Assembly: GCA_963619835.1 (NCBI GenBank)
Contig: CAVEYD010000035.1
Coordinates: forward strand, 1-9,662
Length of the DNA: 9,662 nt
Reading direction: 5' to 3'
Source of the DNA: Fimimonas sp963619835
Lineage (GTDB): Bacteria > Bacillota > Clostridia > Christensenellales > CAG-314
Position 1 is the stretch's first letter, and every line of letters begins with the position of its first letter. Made by a program: the position numbers and the translations under genes. Shown piece by piece: positions 1 to 6,990 of the stretch. The notes beneath the pieces were generated by a model that saw nothing but the letters and a program-made list of their open reading frames with translations, ran no database searches and was not told the DNA's origin.

Positions 1-100
1 TTTTTTTTTGTCTTTTTACATTTTGTTTTAAACGTCTTTTGTAAATTTTTTTATGATTTAAAAATGGTTTCTTTGTTTTTATTTTGATGAATATATGACG

Positions 101-125
101 TTTTTCAAAAAAATACTTGAAAAAA
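101..125. repeat. Inverted repeat overlapping the comM -35 box
   Basis: Arms TTTTTCAA (101-108) and TTGAAAAA (118-125) are perfect reverse complements, 8 bp each, separated by 9 nt. The right arm contains the TTGAAA that serves as the -35 element of the comM promoter. A protein bound here would compete with RNA polymerase, so an operator is possible. The region is very AT-rich, so a chance palindrome is also possible; the symmetry is seen, the function is inferred. Confidence 0.45.
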
Positions 126-145
126 TGTTTAGTTCAATTTATACT
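117..145 (+). promoter_or_regulatory. Sigma-A promoter for comM-dprA-topA
   Basis: TTGAAA at 117-122 (5 of 6 to TTGACA) is followed by exactly 17 nt and then TATACT at 140-145 (5 of 6 to TATAAT). Transcription should begin near 152, giving a leader of about 28 nt that contains the AAGAGGA ribosome binding site (164-170), 9 nt before the ATG. No other promoter is apparent before topA ends, so this one probably drives all three genes. Confidence 0.7.
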
Positions 146-179
146 AAATAGATAGCAAAGAATAAGAGGACGGTTAATT

Positions 180-1706
180 ATGCTTGCAGTTGTGAAAAGT
201 TATGGGTTGAATGGGTTAGAAGGTTTTCCTGTTACTGCAGAAGTTGATATACATTCCGGCATGCCTACGTTTGATATTGTTGGATTGGGAGATACTGCTG
301 TTAAAGAATCAAAGGAACGTGTTCGCTCTGCTTTAAAAAATACGGGTTATAATTATCCTGTGGCGTCGGTTGTTGTCAATCTTGCTCCTGCAGATCAACG
401 GAAAGAGGGAAGTTTGTATGATTTGCCGATTGCTATCGGTATTCTTGCGGCAAGTATGCAAATTCCTTACAATTCTTTAAAGAAGGCTGTTGTTTTTGGA
501 GAATTGTCTCTTAATGGTGAGGTAAGAAAAGTAAATGGTATTTTACCAATGATAATTTCGGCGTTGCAAAATGGGGAAAAAACTTTCTTAATACCAAAAG
601 AGAATTCTGATGAGGTAATGTTTATTGAGGGTGCCGAAATTTATCCCGTTGATAATTTGCAAGATGCGGTTGATTTCTTGACCGGCAATAAAGATTTACC
701 CAAGATAGAAATTCGTAGTTGGAATGAGGATGTGGAACTAAAGCACACAGACAATGATTTTAAGTATATTAAAGGGCAATATGCTGCTAAACGTGCGATG
801 GAAATTGCCGTGGCCGGTGGACATAATATAATAATGATTGGACCTCCGGGAGCAGGAAAAACAATGATCGCAAGAGCTGTTCCGTCTATTATGCCAAGTT
901 TGTCTTTTTCAGAGGCTTTGGAAATTGCTAAAATTCACAGCGTTTCCGGACAATTAGATGGTGGTTTTGTGTATGAGAGGCCATTCCGTTCGCCGCATCA
1001 TTCTTCAACGATGGTTGCTTTGACCGGTGGTGGAAACAAGGCTAAACCCGGCGAGATAAGTCTTGCTCATAATGGCGTCTTGTTTTTGGACGAATTGCCT
1101 GAATATAATCGTTTGACTCTTGAAACTCTCCGTCAACCATTGGAAGATGGCGTTATTACTATTTCTCGTAATGCCGTTTCTGTTACATATCCTGCTGATT
1201 TTATGCTAATTGCAAGCATGAATCCATGTCCTTGTGGAAATTACGGTAGTGCGACCGCCGATTGTAAGTGTACTGCCTCGCAAATTCATAGATATTTAAA
1301 TAAACTTTCCGGACCGCTACTTGATAGAATTGATTTGCATGTTGAAGTTGATAGTGTTTCGTATGACGATTTACAAGAGGATAGTTTTTCGGAAGATTCC
1401 GAAACTATTCGTAACAGAATAAATAAGGCAAGGAAAATCCAAGCTGAGCGGTTTAACGGAACAGGACGACGCACAAATTCACAAATGAACTCAGCTGATA
1501 TAAAAAAATACTGCAAGCTTGATAAATTTAGTTTGGAATTATTAAAAGAATCTTTTGAAAAACTAAATCTTTCAGCAAGAGCGTATAACAGAATATTGAA
1601 GGTGGCTAGAACGATAGCTGACCTTGACGGCGCCGAAAATATAAATGTTAGACATGTTTCGGAGGCTTTACAGTATCGTACTTTGGATAGAAAGTATAGG
1701 GTTTAA
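180..1706 (+). CDS. comM: ComM/YifB family Mg-chelatase-like AAA+ ATPase
   Basis: This is a cytoplasmic AAA+ ATPase of the YifB/ComM family. The studied relative, ComM of gamma-proteobacteria, is a hexameric helicase that promotes branch migration when incoming single-stranded DNA is integrated during natural transformation. The product has 508 residues, the usual family length. The N-terminal ChlI-type domain (about 1-170) begins with the family's typical MLAVVKSYGLNGLEGF, which supports the ATG at 180, preceded by AAGAGGA. The ATPase core has Walker A GPPGAGKT (221-228), Walker B with DE at 304-305, and the family signature NPCPCGNYG (348-356). With C362 and C364 this forms a four-cysteine cluster that may bind metal. 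LLDRID (380-385) and a C-terminal lid domain follow. It is first in an operon with dprA 5 nt downstream. That partnership fits DNA processing in recombination or transformation, but competence itself cannot be shown here. Identification is secure; the role in this organism is inferred. Confidence 0.95.
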   Translation: MLAVVKSYGLNGLEGFPVTAEVDIHSGMPTFDIVGLGDTAVKESKERVRSALKNTGYNYPVASVVVNLAPADQRKEGSLYDLPIAIGILAASMQIPYNSLKKAVVFGELSLNGEVRKVNGILPMIISALQNGEKTFLIPKENSDEVMFIEGAEIYPVDNLQDAVDFLTGNKDLPKIEIRSWNEDVELKHTDNDFKYIKGQYAAKRAMEIAVAGGHNIIMIGPPGAGKTMIARAVPSIMPSLSFSEALEIAKIHSVSGQLDGGFVYERPFRSPHHSSTMVALTGGGNKAKPGEISLAHNGVLFLDELPEYNRLTLETLRQPLEDGVITISRNAVSVTYPADFMLIASMNPCPCGNYGSATADCKCTASQIHRYLNKLSGPLLDRIDLHVEVDSVSYDDLQEDSFSEDSETIRNRINKARKIQAERFNGTGRRTNSQMNSADIKKYCKLDKFSLELLKESFEKLNLSARAYNRILKVARTIADLDGAENINVRHVSEALQYRTLDRKYRV

Positions 1707-1711
1707 TTTTT

Positions 1712-2809
1712 ATGAAAAGTAAAAGAGAATTTTGTTTGCTACTTGCCGAAGTTGGCGTTACTGCAAAAAAATATTTTCAATTGGTTAGCTACTTTGGCGG
1801 CACTGATTATTTGACAACAAACAACTTTTCGCAAGTCGCAAAAGATAAACAGGTTGAAAAAATACTTGGCGAAAATTACTTAGATGTGCTTGACGGAATA
1901 AGTAGTAAAAAAATCGATGCACTTGTTAAAAAGATGCAAGAAAATCATGTCGACTACTTAACTTGCTATGACGAAAAATTTCCGCAGTCGCTTAAAGATA
2001 TAGACGACAACCCGTATTTGTTGTTTTATCGTGGGAATGTGGACTTGTTGAATAGTGATTGTATTGCAGTCGTCGGGACGAGAAAGTCATCGTCGTATGG
2101 TAGAAGAGTTGCAAAAGACTTTACAAAGGTGCTTACCGAAAATTTTACTATTGTTTCCGGACTTGCTTACGGAATAGATAGTATTGCACATGAAACAACT
2201 TTGGAAGAAAACGGGAAAACGATAGCTGTTCTTGGAGGTAGTGTTGTTGATGTCTATCCGTCAACAAATCAAAACCTTGCAAATAAAATTGTTGAAAAGA
2301 ACGGACTGATTGTTTCGGAATACGGAATAAATTCCACCCCGATGCCGTATCATTTTCCACATAGAAACAGAATAGTTTCGGGTTTGTCGATGGGATTACT
2401 GGTATGTCAAGCGCCTTCCAAAAGCGGAACGCTTTCTACTGTAGAGCTTGCATTGGAGCAAGGAAAAGATGTTTTTGTTGTTCCCGGAGAAGTTTACGAC
2501 GCAGGTTTTTCGGGTAGCAATGCTTTGATAAAGTCCATGCAAGGCGCCTGTGTGACGTCCCCTCGTGATATATGTGACTACTATCACGTTGGAGAAAGTT
2601 TTGAAAAAAAGCAAAGTTATCAATTGTCAATTGAAGAACAGCTTGTAGTAAACATTCTTTCGGACGGTAAAATGTCTTTCAGTGAAATAGTCGTTCGTTC
2701 TCAACTGAAGCCATCGGATTTGAATTTTTTGTTGGCAAATTTAGAATTGAAGAGTATAATTGCAAAGTTACCCGGTAATTATTATCGGCTTTATGGAGGA
2801 ATTGAATGA
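1712..2809 (+). CDS. dprA: DNA-processing protein DprA (Smf)
   Basis: DprA binds single-stranded DNA entering the cell and loads RecA on it, protecting it and starting recombination; it is cytoplasmic. The 365-residue product is typical in length. An N-terminal SAM/HhH-like region (about 1-80) precedes the Rossmann-like core (about 115-282). The core carries VGTRKSSSYGRR (121-132), SGLAYGIDSIAH (149-160), DVYPSTN (180-186), the DNA-contacting FPHRNRIVSG (215-224) and SGTLST (238-243). A C-terminal winged-helix domain (about 305-362) resembles the DprA/DpsA-type wing that ends many family members. Some positions differ from the common forms: GSVVD replaces GxGLD, and VCQAPSKSG replaces VVEAxxxSG. 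The ATG at 1712 is 5 nt after the comM stop, with AGGG (1698-1701) as a modest ribosome binding site. Its last codons overlap the topA start. The gene is intact, and function is assigned from conserved motifs. Confidence 0.95.
   Translation: MKSKREFCLLLAEVGVTAKKYFQLVSYFGGTDYLTTNNFSQVAKDKQVEKILGENYLDVLDGISSKKIDALVKKMQENHVDYLTCYDEKFPQSLKDIDDNPYLLFYRGNVDLLNSDCIAVVGTRKSSSYGRRVAKDFTKVLTENFTIVSGLAYGIDSIAHETTLEENGKTIAVLGGSVVDVYPSTNQNLANKIVEKNGLIVSEYGINSTPMPYHFPHRNRIVSGLSMGLLVCQAPSKSGTLSTVELALEQGKDVFVVPGEVYDAGFSGSNALIKSMQGACVTSPRDICDYYHVGESFEKKQSYQLSIEEQLVVNILSDGKMSFSEIVVRSQLKPSDLNFLLANLELKSIIAKLPGNYYRLYGGIE
2795..2800 (+). promoter_or_regulatory. Ribosome binding site for topA inside dprA
   Basis: GGAGGA lies 5 nt before the ATG at 2806, within the last codons of dprA. 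With the ATGA overlap it fixes the topA start and suggests translational coupling of the two genes. Confidence 0.8.
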
Positions 2810-5016
2810 AATTAGTAATCGTCGAATCTCCGGCAAAGGCTAAAACCATTGGAAAGTATTTGGGGGCAGACTACAAAGTGGATGCTTCCAAGGGACATAT
2901 TTGGGATTTGCCTTTAAAAACAATGGGAATCGACTTTAAAAATAATTATGAACCACAACTTGAGCCACGTAGCAATGACCAAATTCAAACAATTGAACGT
3001 CTAAAAAAAGAAGTGGCACAGGCTGAAAAAGTTTATCTCGCAACCGACCCGGACCGTGAAGGAGAGGCTATTTCGTATCACTTACAATCTGCTCTTGGGC
3101 TTGATCCTAATGCGCAAAATCGTATTATGTTTAACGAAATATCGCAAAAGGCAGTAAATGAAGCTATAAAAAATCCCAAGTTTATAAATAAAGGACTTGT
3201 CGATGCACAACAGGCGAGACGCGTTCTCGATAGACTTGTAGGCTACACATTGTCGCCCGTTTTATGTAAAAAAATTCGTAATAATTTATCTGCAGGCAGA
3301 GTACAATCTGCTGCATTGCGTATTTTAGTCGATAGGGAAAAAGAAATTAACAATTTTAAGCCTGAAGAATATTGGAACGTTTCGGCCGTCTTGGAAAAGC
3401 CTGCTAAAAAACCGCAATTTAAGGTTTTACTTACTGAGAAAGACGGTAAAAAGTACAAAATTAAAAACAGACAACAGTGCGAAGAGGCTTTAAGTGTTCT
3501 TAAAAACGACAAATTTGTTGTAAAAAACATTAAACGATCGATTTCATTATCTCGTCCACAACCGCCTTTTACAACCAGTACAATGCAACAAGACGCAGTA
3601 AATAAATTAAAAATGACGTCTTCGGTTGCAATGAGCGTAGCACAACAACTTTACGAAGGATTTGATATCGCCGGAATGGGACATGTAGCATTGGTTACAT
3701 ATATTCGTACAGACTCTGTGCGTGTGTCTACCGATGCTGTTGCTGCAGCTAGAAGGTACATTTCAAAAGTTTACGGAGACAAGTATGTTCCGTCGAAACC
3801 TAATGTTTATGCTACCAAAAAGCAGGCACAGGATGCGCATGAGGCAATTCGTCCGATAAACGTTGACTTGACTCCGGATATGATAAAAGACAAAGTTCAA
3901 CGTAATCAATACTTGTTGTACAAACTTATTTACGAACGTTTTCTGGCTAGTCAAGCAGAAAAGGCAACTTACGATAGCGTAAACGTTGTTGTAAATTGTG
4001 GAGAATATGGTCTTTCGGCATCGGGAAAGACGTTGACTTTTGACGGATATTTAGCTATTTATGGCGAGACTAAATCAAAAGTTAAAGACGATGAGGACAA
4101 TGAAAATGTTTCGCTGCCTGCAATGAACGAAGGCGATGAGCTTTCTTTAATTAAGTTGTGCGACGAACAAAAGTTTACTAAACCCCCTACACGCTATACG
4201 GAAGCAAGTTTAATTAAAGCTATGGAGGAACGCGGAATAGGACGTCCGAGTACTTATGCAAGCATTATGCAGACTTTGTACAAAAGAGAGTATGTAAGCA
4301 AAGATGCTAAAAACCTTGTCCCGAGCACTTTAGGTATTCAAGTTACCGATTATCTTGAACAACATTTCTCGGAAGTTGTTGACGTTGATTTTACTGCCGA
4401 GATGGAAGATAAACTTGACGCAATTGAGGATAACGGTGAAGCTTGGTACAAGGTTGTAGATTCATTTTACAAACCTCTTGTAAAAAAAGTTGATGGTGCT
4501 ATGCGTGGACAAAAAGTTGCCATGGCGGATGAAAAAACCGATATTGTTTGTGAAAAATGCGGTAGCCCCATGGTGATTAAAAACGGTAAATACGGCAAGT
4601 ATCTTGCTTGTACAAATTACCCGACGTGTAGCAATATTCGTAGCTTGAAGGAAAAATCTGCACCTAAACAAACAAATATAAAATGCGAGGTCTGTGGTGC
4701 ATATATGTTGGAGCGAGAAGGAAAATTCGGTAAATATCTTGCTTGTAGCAATTTTCCTAATTGCAAAAACACTCGTCCTTTAACTGAAATTGTAGCTAAA
4801 TGTCCTAAATGCGGAAGGAATGTTGTTAAAAAAATGTCTAAGCATGGAAAACCTTTTTATGGTTGTGAAGGTTGGCCTCAATGCGATTTTGTTAGCTGGG
4901 ACATTCCTACAGGACAACTTTGCCCAAAGTGTGGTCAACCGCTCGTTAAAAAGACTTTTAGGGGCAAAGAAGTTGTGCAATGTTCGTCAAGGACGTGCGA
5001 TTACAAAGAAAATTAG
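2806..5016 (+). CDS. topA: DNA topoisomerase I (type IA)
   Basis: This enzyme relaxes negative supercoils by cutting and passing one DNA strand, and prevents hypernegative supercoiling behind RNA polymerase. The N-terminal Toprim domain has VESPAKAKTI (6-15, catalytic Glu7) and ATDPDREGEA (79-88, acidic metal-binding residues). LSAGRVQSAALR (161-172) is a strong type IA signature. The nucleophilic tyrosine is Tyr299 in TYIRTDS (298-304). DAHEAIRP (343-350) and ERGIGRPSTY (475-484) complete the catalytic core. The C-terminus carries four Cys4 zinc-ribbon repeats: C582/C585/C602/C608, C627/C630/C647/C653, C666/C669/C687/C693 and C706/C709/C726/C731. These bind single-stranded DNA and contact RNA polymerase in relatives. 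At 736 residues it is somewhat longer than the Bacillus enzyme. The start overlaps the dprA stop as ATGA and has a strong GGAGGA site. The dprA-topA pair is conserved across Firmicutes. No key residue is missing. Confidence 0.98.
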   Translation: MKLVIVESPAKAKTIGKYLGADYKVDASKGHIWDLPLKTMGIDFKNNYEPQLEPRSNDQIQTIERLKKEVAQAEKVYLATDPDREGEAISYHLQSALGLDPNAQNRIMFNEISQKAVNEAIKNPKFINKGLVDAQQARRVLDRLVGYTLSPVLCKKIRNNLSAGRVQSAALRILVDREKEINNFKPEEYWNVSAVLEKPAKKPQFKVLLTEKDGKKYKIKNRQQCEEALSVLKNDKFVVKNIKRSISLSRPQPPFTTSTMQQDAVNKLKMTSSVAMSVAQQLYEGFDIAGMGHVALVTYIRTDSVRVSTDAVAAARRYISKVYGDKYVPSKPNVYATKKQAQDAHEAIRPINVDLTPDMIKDKVQRNQYLLYKLIYERFLASQAEKATYDSVNVVVNCGEYGLSASGKTLTFDGYLAIYGETKSKVKDDEDNENVSLPAMNEGDELSLIKLCDEQKFTKPPTRYTEASLIKAMEERGIGRPSTYASIMQTLYKREYVSKDAKNLVPSTLGIQVTDYLEQHFSEVVDVDFTAEMEDKLDAIEDNGEAWYKVVDSFYKPLVKKVDGAMRGQKVAMADEKTDIVCEKCGSPMVIKNGKYGKYLACTNYPTCSNIRSLKEKSAPKQTNIKCEVCGAYMLEREGKFGKYLACSNFPNCKNTRPLTEIVAKCPKCGRNVVKKMSKHGKPFYGCEGWPQCDFVSWDIPTGQLCPKCGQPLVKKTFRGKEVVQCSSRTCDYKEN

Positions 5017-5043
5017 TTTAATTTAAGTTTTGCTTGTTATAAT
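5016..5043 (+). promoter_or_regulatory. Extended -10 promoter for hslVU
   Basis: TGTTATAAT at 5035-5043 matches the extended -10 consensus TGnTATAAT perfectly. The upstream -35 region (GTTTAA, about 5016-5021, 16-nt spacer) is poor, as expected for extended -10 promoters. Transcription would start near 5050, leaving a leader of about 25 nt. The promoter begins at the topA stop codon, so hslVU can be expressed apart from the upstream operon. I see no terminator between topA and hslV, so read-through is also likely. Confidence 0.7.
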
Positions 5044-5061
5044 AAAACTAAATTTTAGAGA

Positions 5062-5068
5062 AAAGGAG
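5062..5068 (+). promoter_or_regulatory. Ribosome binding site that sets the hslV start
   Basis: AAAGGAG ends 6 nt before the ATG at 5075. This selects that ATG over a TTG at 5030 in the same frame, which would lie upstream of the predicted transcription start and lacks such a site. Confidence 0.8.
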
Positions 5069-5074
5069 AATAAT

Positions 5075-5626
5075 ATGGCTGAATTCTATGCCGATTCTAT
5101 AAAAGGAACAACAATTTGTGCTGTAAAAAGAAACGGAAAAATTGCTGTTGCCGGTGACGGACAGGTTACTGCCGGTCAAAGTGTAATAATGAAAGGAAAT
5201 GCCGTAAAAGTTAGACGTATTTACAACGGAAGTGTTGTAATTGGTTTTGCCGGTACAGTTGCCGATGCATTTACTCTTGAAGAAAAATTTGAGGAAATGT
5301 TGCAAAAATTTAGCGGAAACTTGTTGCGTTCGGCAGTGGAAGTTGCTCAACTTTGGAGACGTGATAATGTTATGCGTAAGCTTGAAGCAATGATGATTGT
5401 TGCCGATAAAAACGAAGTTTATATTTTGTCGGGAAACGGAGACGTAATTGAACCCGATGACGGAGTTTGTGCAATAGGTAGCGGTGGCAACTACGCACTT
5501 TCCGCTGCAAAAGCTTTAATTAGGAACACAGACTTGTCTGCAAAGGAAATTGCAGTAAAGTCTTTGGAAATTGCCGGTGAAATTTGCATTTACACAAATG
5601 GAAACATTACGGTTGAGGAGGCTTAA
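5075..5626 (+). CDS. hslV: ATP-dependent protease subunit HslV (ClpQ)
   Basis: HslV is the proteasome-related peptidase of the two-part HslVU protease: a cytoplasmic double hexameric chamber that degrades proteins unfolded and fed in by HslU. The product has 183 residues. The catalytic N-terminal threonine is Thr12 in KGTTICAV (10-17), so the first 11 residues are a propeptide to be removed at Gly11-Thr12. Numbering from Thr12, the conserved active-site Asp17 is Asp28 in GDGQ (27-30), and the catalytic lysine equivalent is Lys45 in KVRR. AIGSGGNYA (133-141) and AGEICIYTN (167-175) are family signatures. The single extra residue in the VIMKGNA stretch relative to E. coli is shared with Bacillus ClpQ. 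Unlike Bacillus ClpQ, which uses an N-terminal serine (as known for that protein), the GTT arrangement points to the ordinary threonine mechanism. It lies 5 nt before hslU and has its own promoter. Confidence 0.97.
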   Translation: MAEFYADSIKGTTICAVKRNGKIAVAGDGQVTAGQSVIMKGNAVKVRRIYNGSVVIGFAGTVADAFTLEEKFEEMLQKFSGNLLRSAVEVAQLWRRDNVMRKLEAMMIVADKNEVYILSGNGDVIEPDDGVCAIGSGGNYALSAAKALIRNTDLSAKEIAVKSLEIAGEICIYTNGNITVEEA

Positions 5627-5631
5627 TAAAA

Positions 5632-6915
5632 ATGACACCTAAACAAATTGTTGCAGAACTTGACAGATATATTGTCGGTCAATTTGATGCCAAAAAAGCT
5701 GTGGCTATTGCCTTAAGAAACAGATATCGTAGAAGCAAACTTTCACTTGCCGACAGAGAAGAAATTACTCCCAAAAACATTATTATGAAAGGTCCAACGG
5801 GTGTCGGTAAAACCGAGATTGCTCGTAGGCTTGCAAAACTTGTAAAAGCTCCGTTTTTGAAGGTTGAAGCAACAAAGTATACTGAAGTGGGATATGTTGG
5901 CAGAGATGTAGAAAGCATGATCAGAGATCTCGTGGAGGTTTCTATTAGACTGGTTAAAGATGAGCGTTACAAGGAAGTTGAAAGCAAAGCATACGGCTTG
6001 GCCGTTGATCGTGTGGCAGATATCTTGTTAAAAAAAGCAAACGAATTGCCAGAGGGAATTTCAAAAGAAGATTTGAAGGACGAACTTGCCAAACATAATT
6101 TGGATCAAATGTCGTTGGAAATTTCTGTTGCCGACATTCCTAAACCGGTTGAGTTGCAAGCAGGTGGCGGAGAAATTAACATTGGCAGTATTTTTGGTGA
6201 CATGTTGCCAAAAAAGATGAAAAAACGTGTTGTTTCTGTTTCCGAAGCTTTAAAAATATTCGCACAAGAAGAAAGTGAAAAACTGATCGATCTTGACAGT
6301 GTTGAAAGTGAAGCCTTGTCGCGTGCCGAAAACGATGGTGTGATCTTTATTGATGAAATGGACAAGATTGCCGGAAAATCGTCTCAAAACGGCCCTGACG
6401 TATCAAGAGAGGGTGTTCAAAGAGATATTTTGCCTATAGTTGAAGGTTGTACCGTTTCGACAAAATACGGCAATATCAAAACCGATTACATTTTGTTTAT
6501 AGCAAGCGGGGCGTTTCACGTTAGTAAAGTTTCCGATTTAATTCCAGAGTTGCAAGGGCGTTTTCCTGTGCTTGTTGAATTAGATAGCTTGGGCGTGGAA
6601 GATTTCGTAAAAATTTTGACTGTTCCGGCAAATGCTATAACCGAACAATATAAAAAATTACTTGCTGTTGACAACGTTGAACTTAGTTTTACCGATGACG
6701 GCATTAGAGAAATAGCCAATGTAGCTTATGATCAAAATGTTACATTGGAAGATATAGGTGCAAGACGTTTGCAAAGCATTATGGAACATATTGTTGAAGA
6801 CATTTCGTACGATATTGACGAAGATGGGGCACCCAAGAAGGTTGTAATAGACAAAGCATACGTTGAAGAAAATTTCCGTACAGAAAACAGAAATCTTAAA
6901 AAATATGTTTTGTGA
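5632..6915 (+). CDS. hslU: ATP-dependent protease ATPase subunit HslU (ClpY)
   Basis: HslU is the AAA+ unfoldase that recognises, unfolds and translocates substrates into HslV. The 427-residue protein opens with the family-typical MTPKQIVAELDRYIVGQ. It has Walker A GPTGVGKT (54-61), pore loop GYVGR (87-91), which grips substrate, an intermediate I domain (about 105-225), Walker B VIFIDEMD (237-244), the arginine-finger region QGRFP (308-312) and sensor-2 GARRL (376-380). It ends NLKKYVL, matching the C-terminal tail that inserts into HslV pockets to activate the protease. It is shorter than the E. coli (443) and Bacillus proteins, mainly through a compact I domain. The ATG at 5632 is 5 nt after hslV and is served by GAGGAGG (5615-5621) inside the end of hslV, so the two subunits are co-expressed. 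In Bacillus codY follows this pair; here aspS does. No terminator is visible after it. Confidence 0.97.
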   Translation: MTPKQIVAELDRYIVGQFDAKKAVAIALRNRYRRSKLSLADREEITPKNIIMKGPTGVGKTEIARRLAKLVKAPFLKVEATKYTEVGYVGRDVESMIRDLVEVSIRLVKDERYKEVESKAYGLAVDRVADILLKKANELPEGISKEDLKDELAKHNLDQMSLEISVADIPKPVELQAGGGEINIGSIFGDMLPKKMKKRVVSVSEALKIFAQEESEKLIDLDSVESEALSRAENDGVIFIDEMDKIAGKSSQNGPDVSREGVQRDILPIVEGCTVSTKYGNIKTDYILFIASGAFHVSKVSDLIPELQGRFPVLVELDSLGVEDFVKILTVPANAITEQYKKLLAVDNVELSFTDDGIREIANVAYDQNVTLEDIGARRLQSIMEHIVEDISYDIDEDGAPKKVVIDKAYVEENFRTENRNLKKYVL

Positions 6916-6923
6916 TAAAACAG

Positions 6924-6952
6924 TTTACTCAATTTTTTATTAGTTGTATAAT
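6924..6952 (+). promoter_or_regulatory. Sigma-A promoter for aspS
   Basis: TTTACT at 6924-6929 (4 of 6) and a perfect TATAAT at 6947-6952 are separated by exactly 17 nt. The predicted start near 6959 leaves a leader of about 32 nt. That is too short for a T-box riboswitch, the common control of synthetase genes in Firmicutes. The surrounding 75-nt gap is otherwise T-rich and shows no terminator for hslU. Confidence 0.7.
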
Positions 6953-6971
6953 AATTTTATAATTTTTTATT
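6931..6971 (+). repeat. 11-bp direct repeat flanking the aspS -10 box
   Basis: AATTTTTTATT occurs at 6931-6941 and again at 6961-6971, exactly 30 bp apart (about three helical turns), with the TATAAT between them. The sequence is low-complexity AT, so it may be chance; it could also be a protein binding or DNA-bending element. Confidence 0.3.
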
Positions 6972-6975
6972 GCAT

Positions 6976-6982
6976 AGAGGTG
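6976..6982 (+). promoter_or_regulatory. Ribosome binding site that sets the aspS start
   Basis: AGAGGTG lies 8 nt before the ATG at 6991 and selects it over the in-frame TTG at 6970, which sits upstream of this site and would add seven residues not expected in the family. Confidence 0.75.
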
Positions 6983-6990
6983 TAATTACT

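Noticed and set aside
14..52. Possible terminator at the left end: TTTACA (15-20) and TGTAAA (40-45) followed by a run of seven Ts
   Set aside because: The stem is only 6 bp, AT-dominated, with a 19-nt loop. It is not stable enough to call, and the upstream gene is outside the window.
4820..5026. 68-codon + strand open frame overlapping the 3' end of topA
   Set aside because: Out of frame with the intact topA zinc-ribbon region, no supporting ribosome binding site and no recognisable protein.
5030..5074. Upstream TTG start adding 15 residues to HslV
   Set aside because: It lies within the predicted promoter, before the transcription start, and lacks a ribosome binding site, while the ATG at 5075 has AAAGGAG at good spacing.
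6916..6990. T-box riboswitch or tRNA-responsive leader upstream of aspS
   Set aside because: The whole gap is 75 nt and the predicted leader only about 32 nt. There is no room for specifier and antiterminator domains, and no T-box sequence is present.
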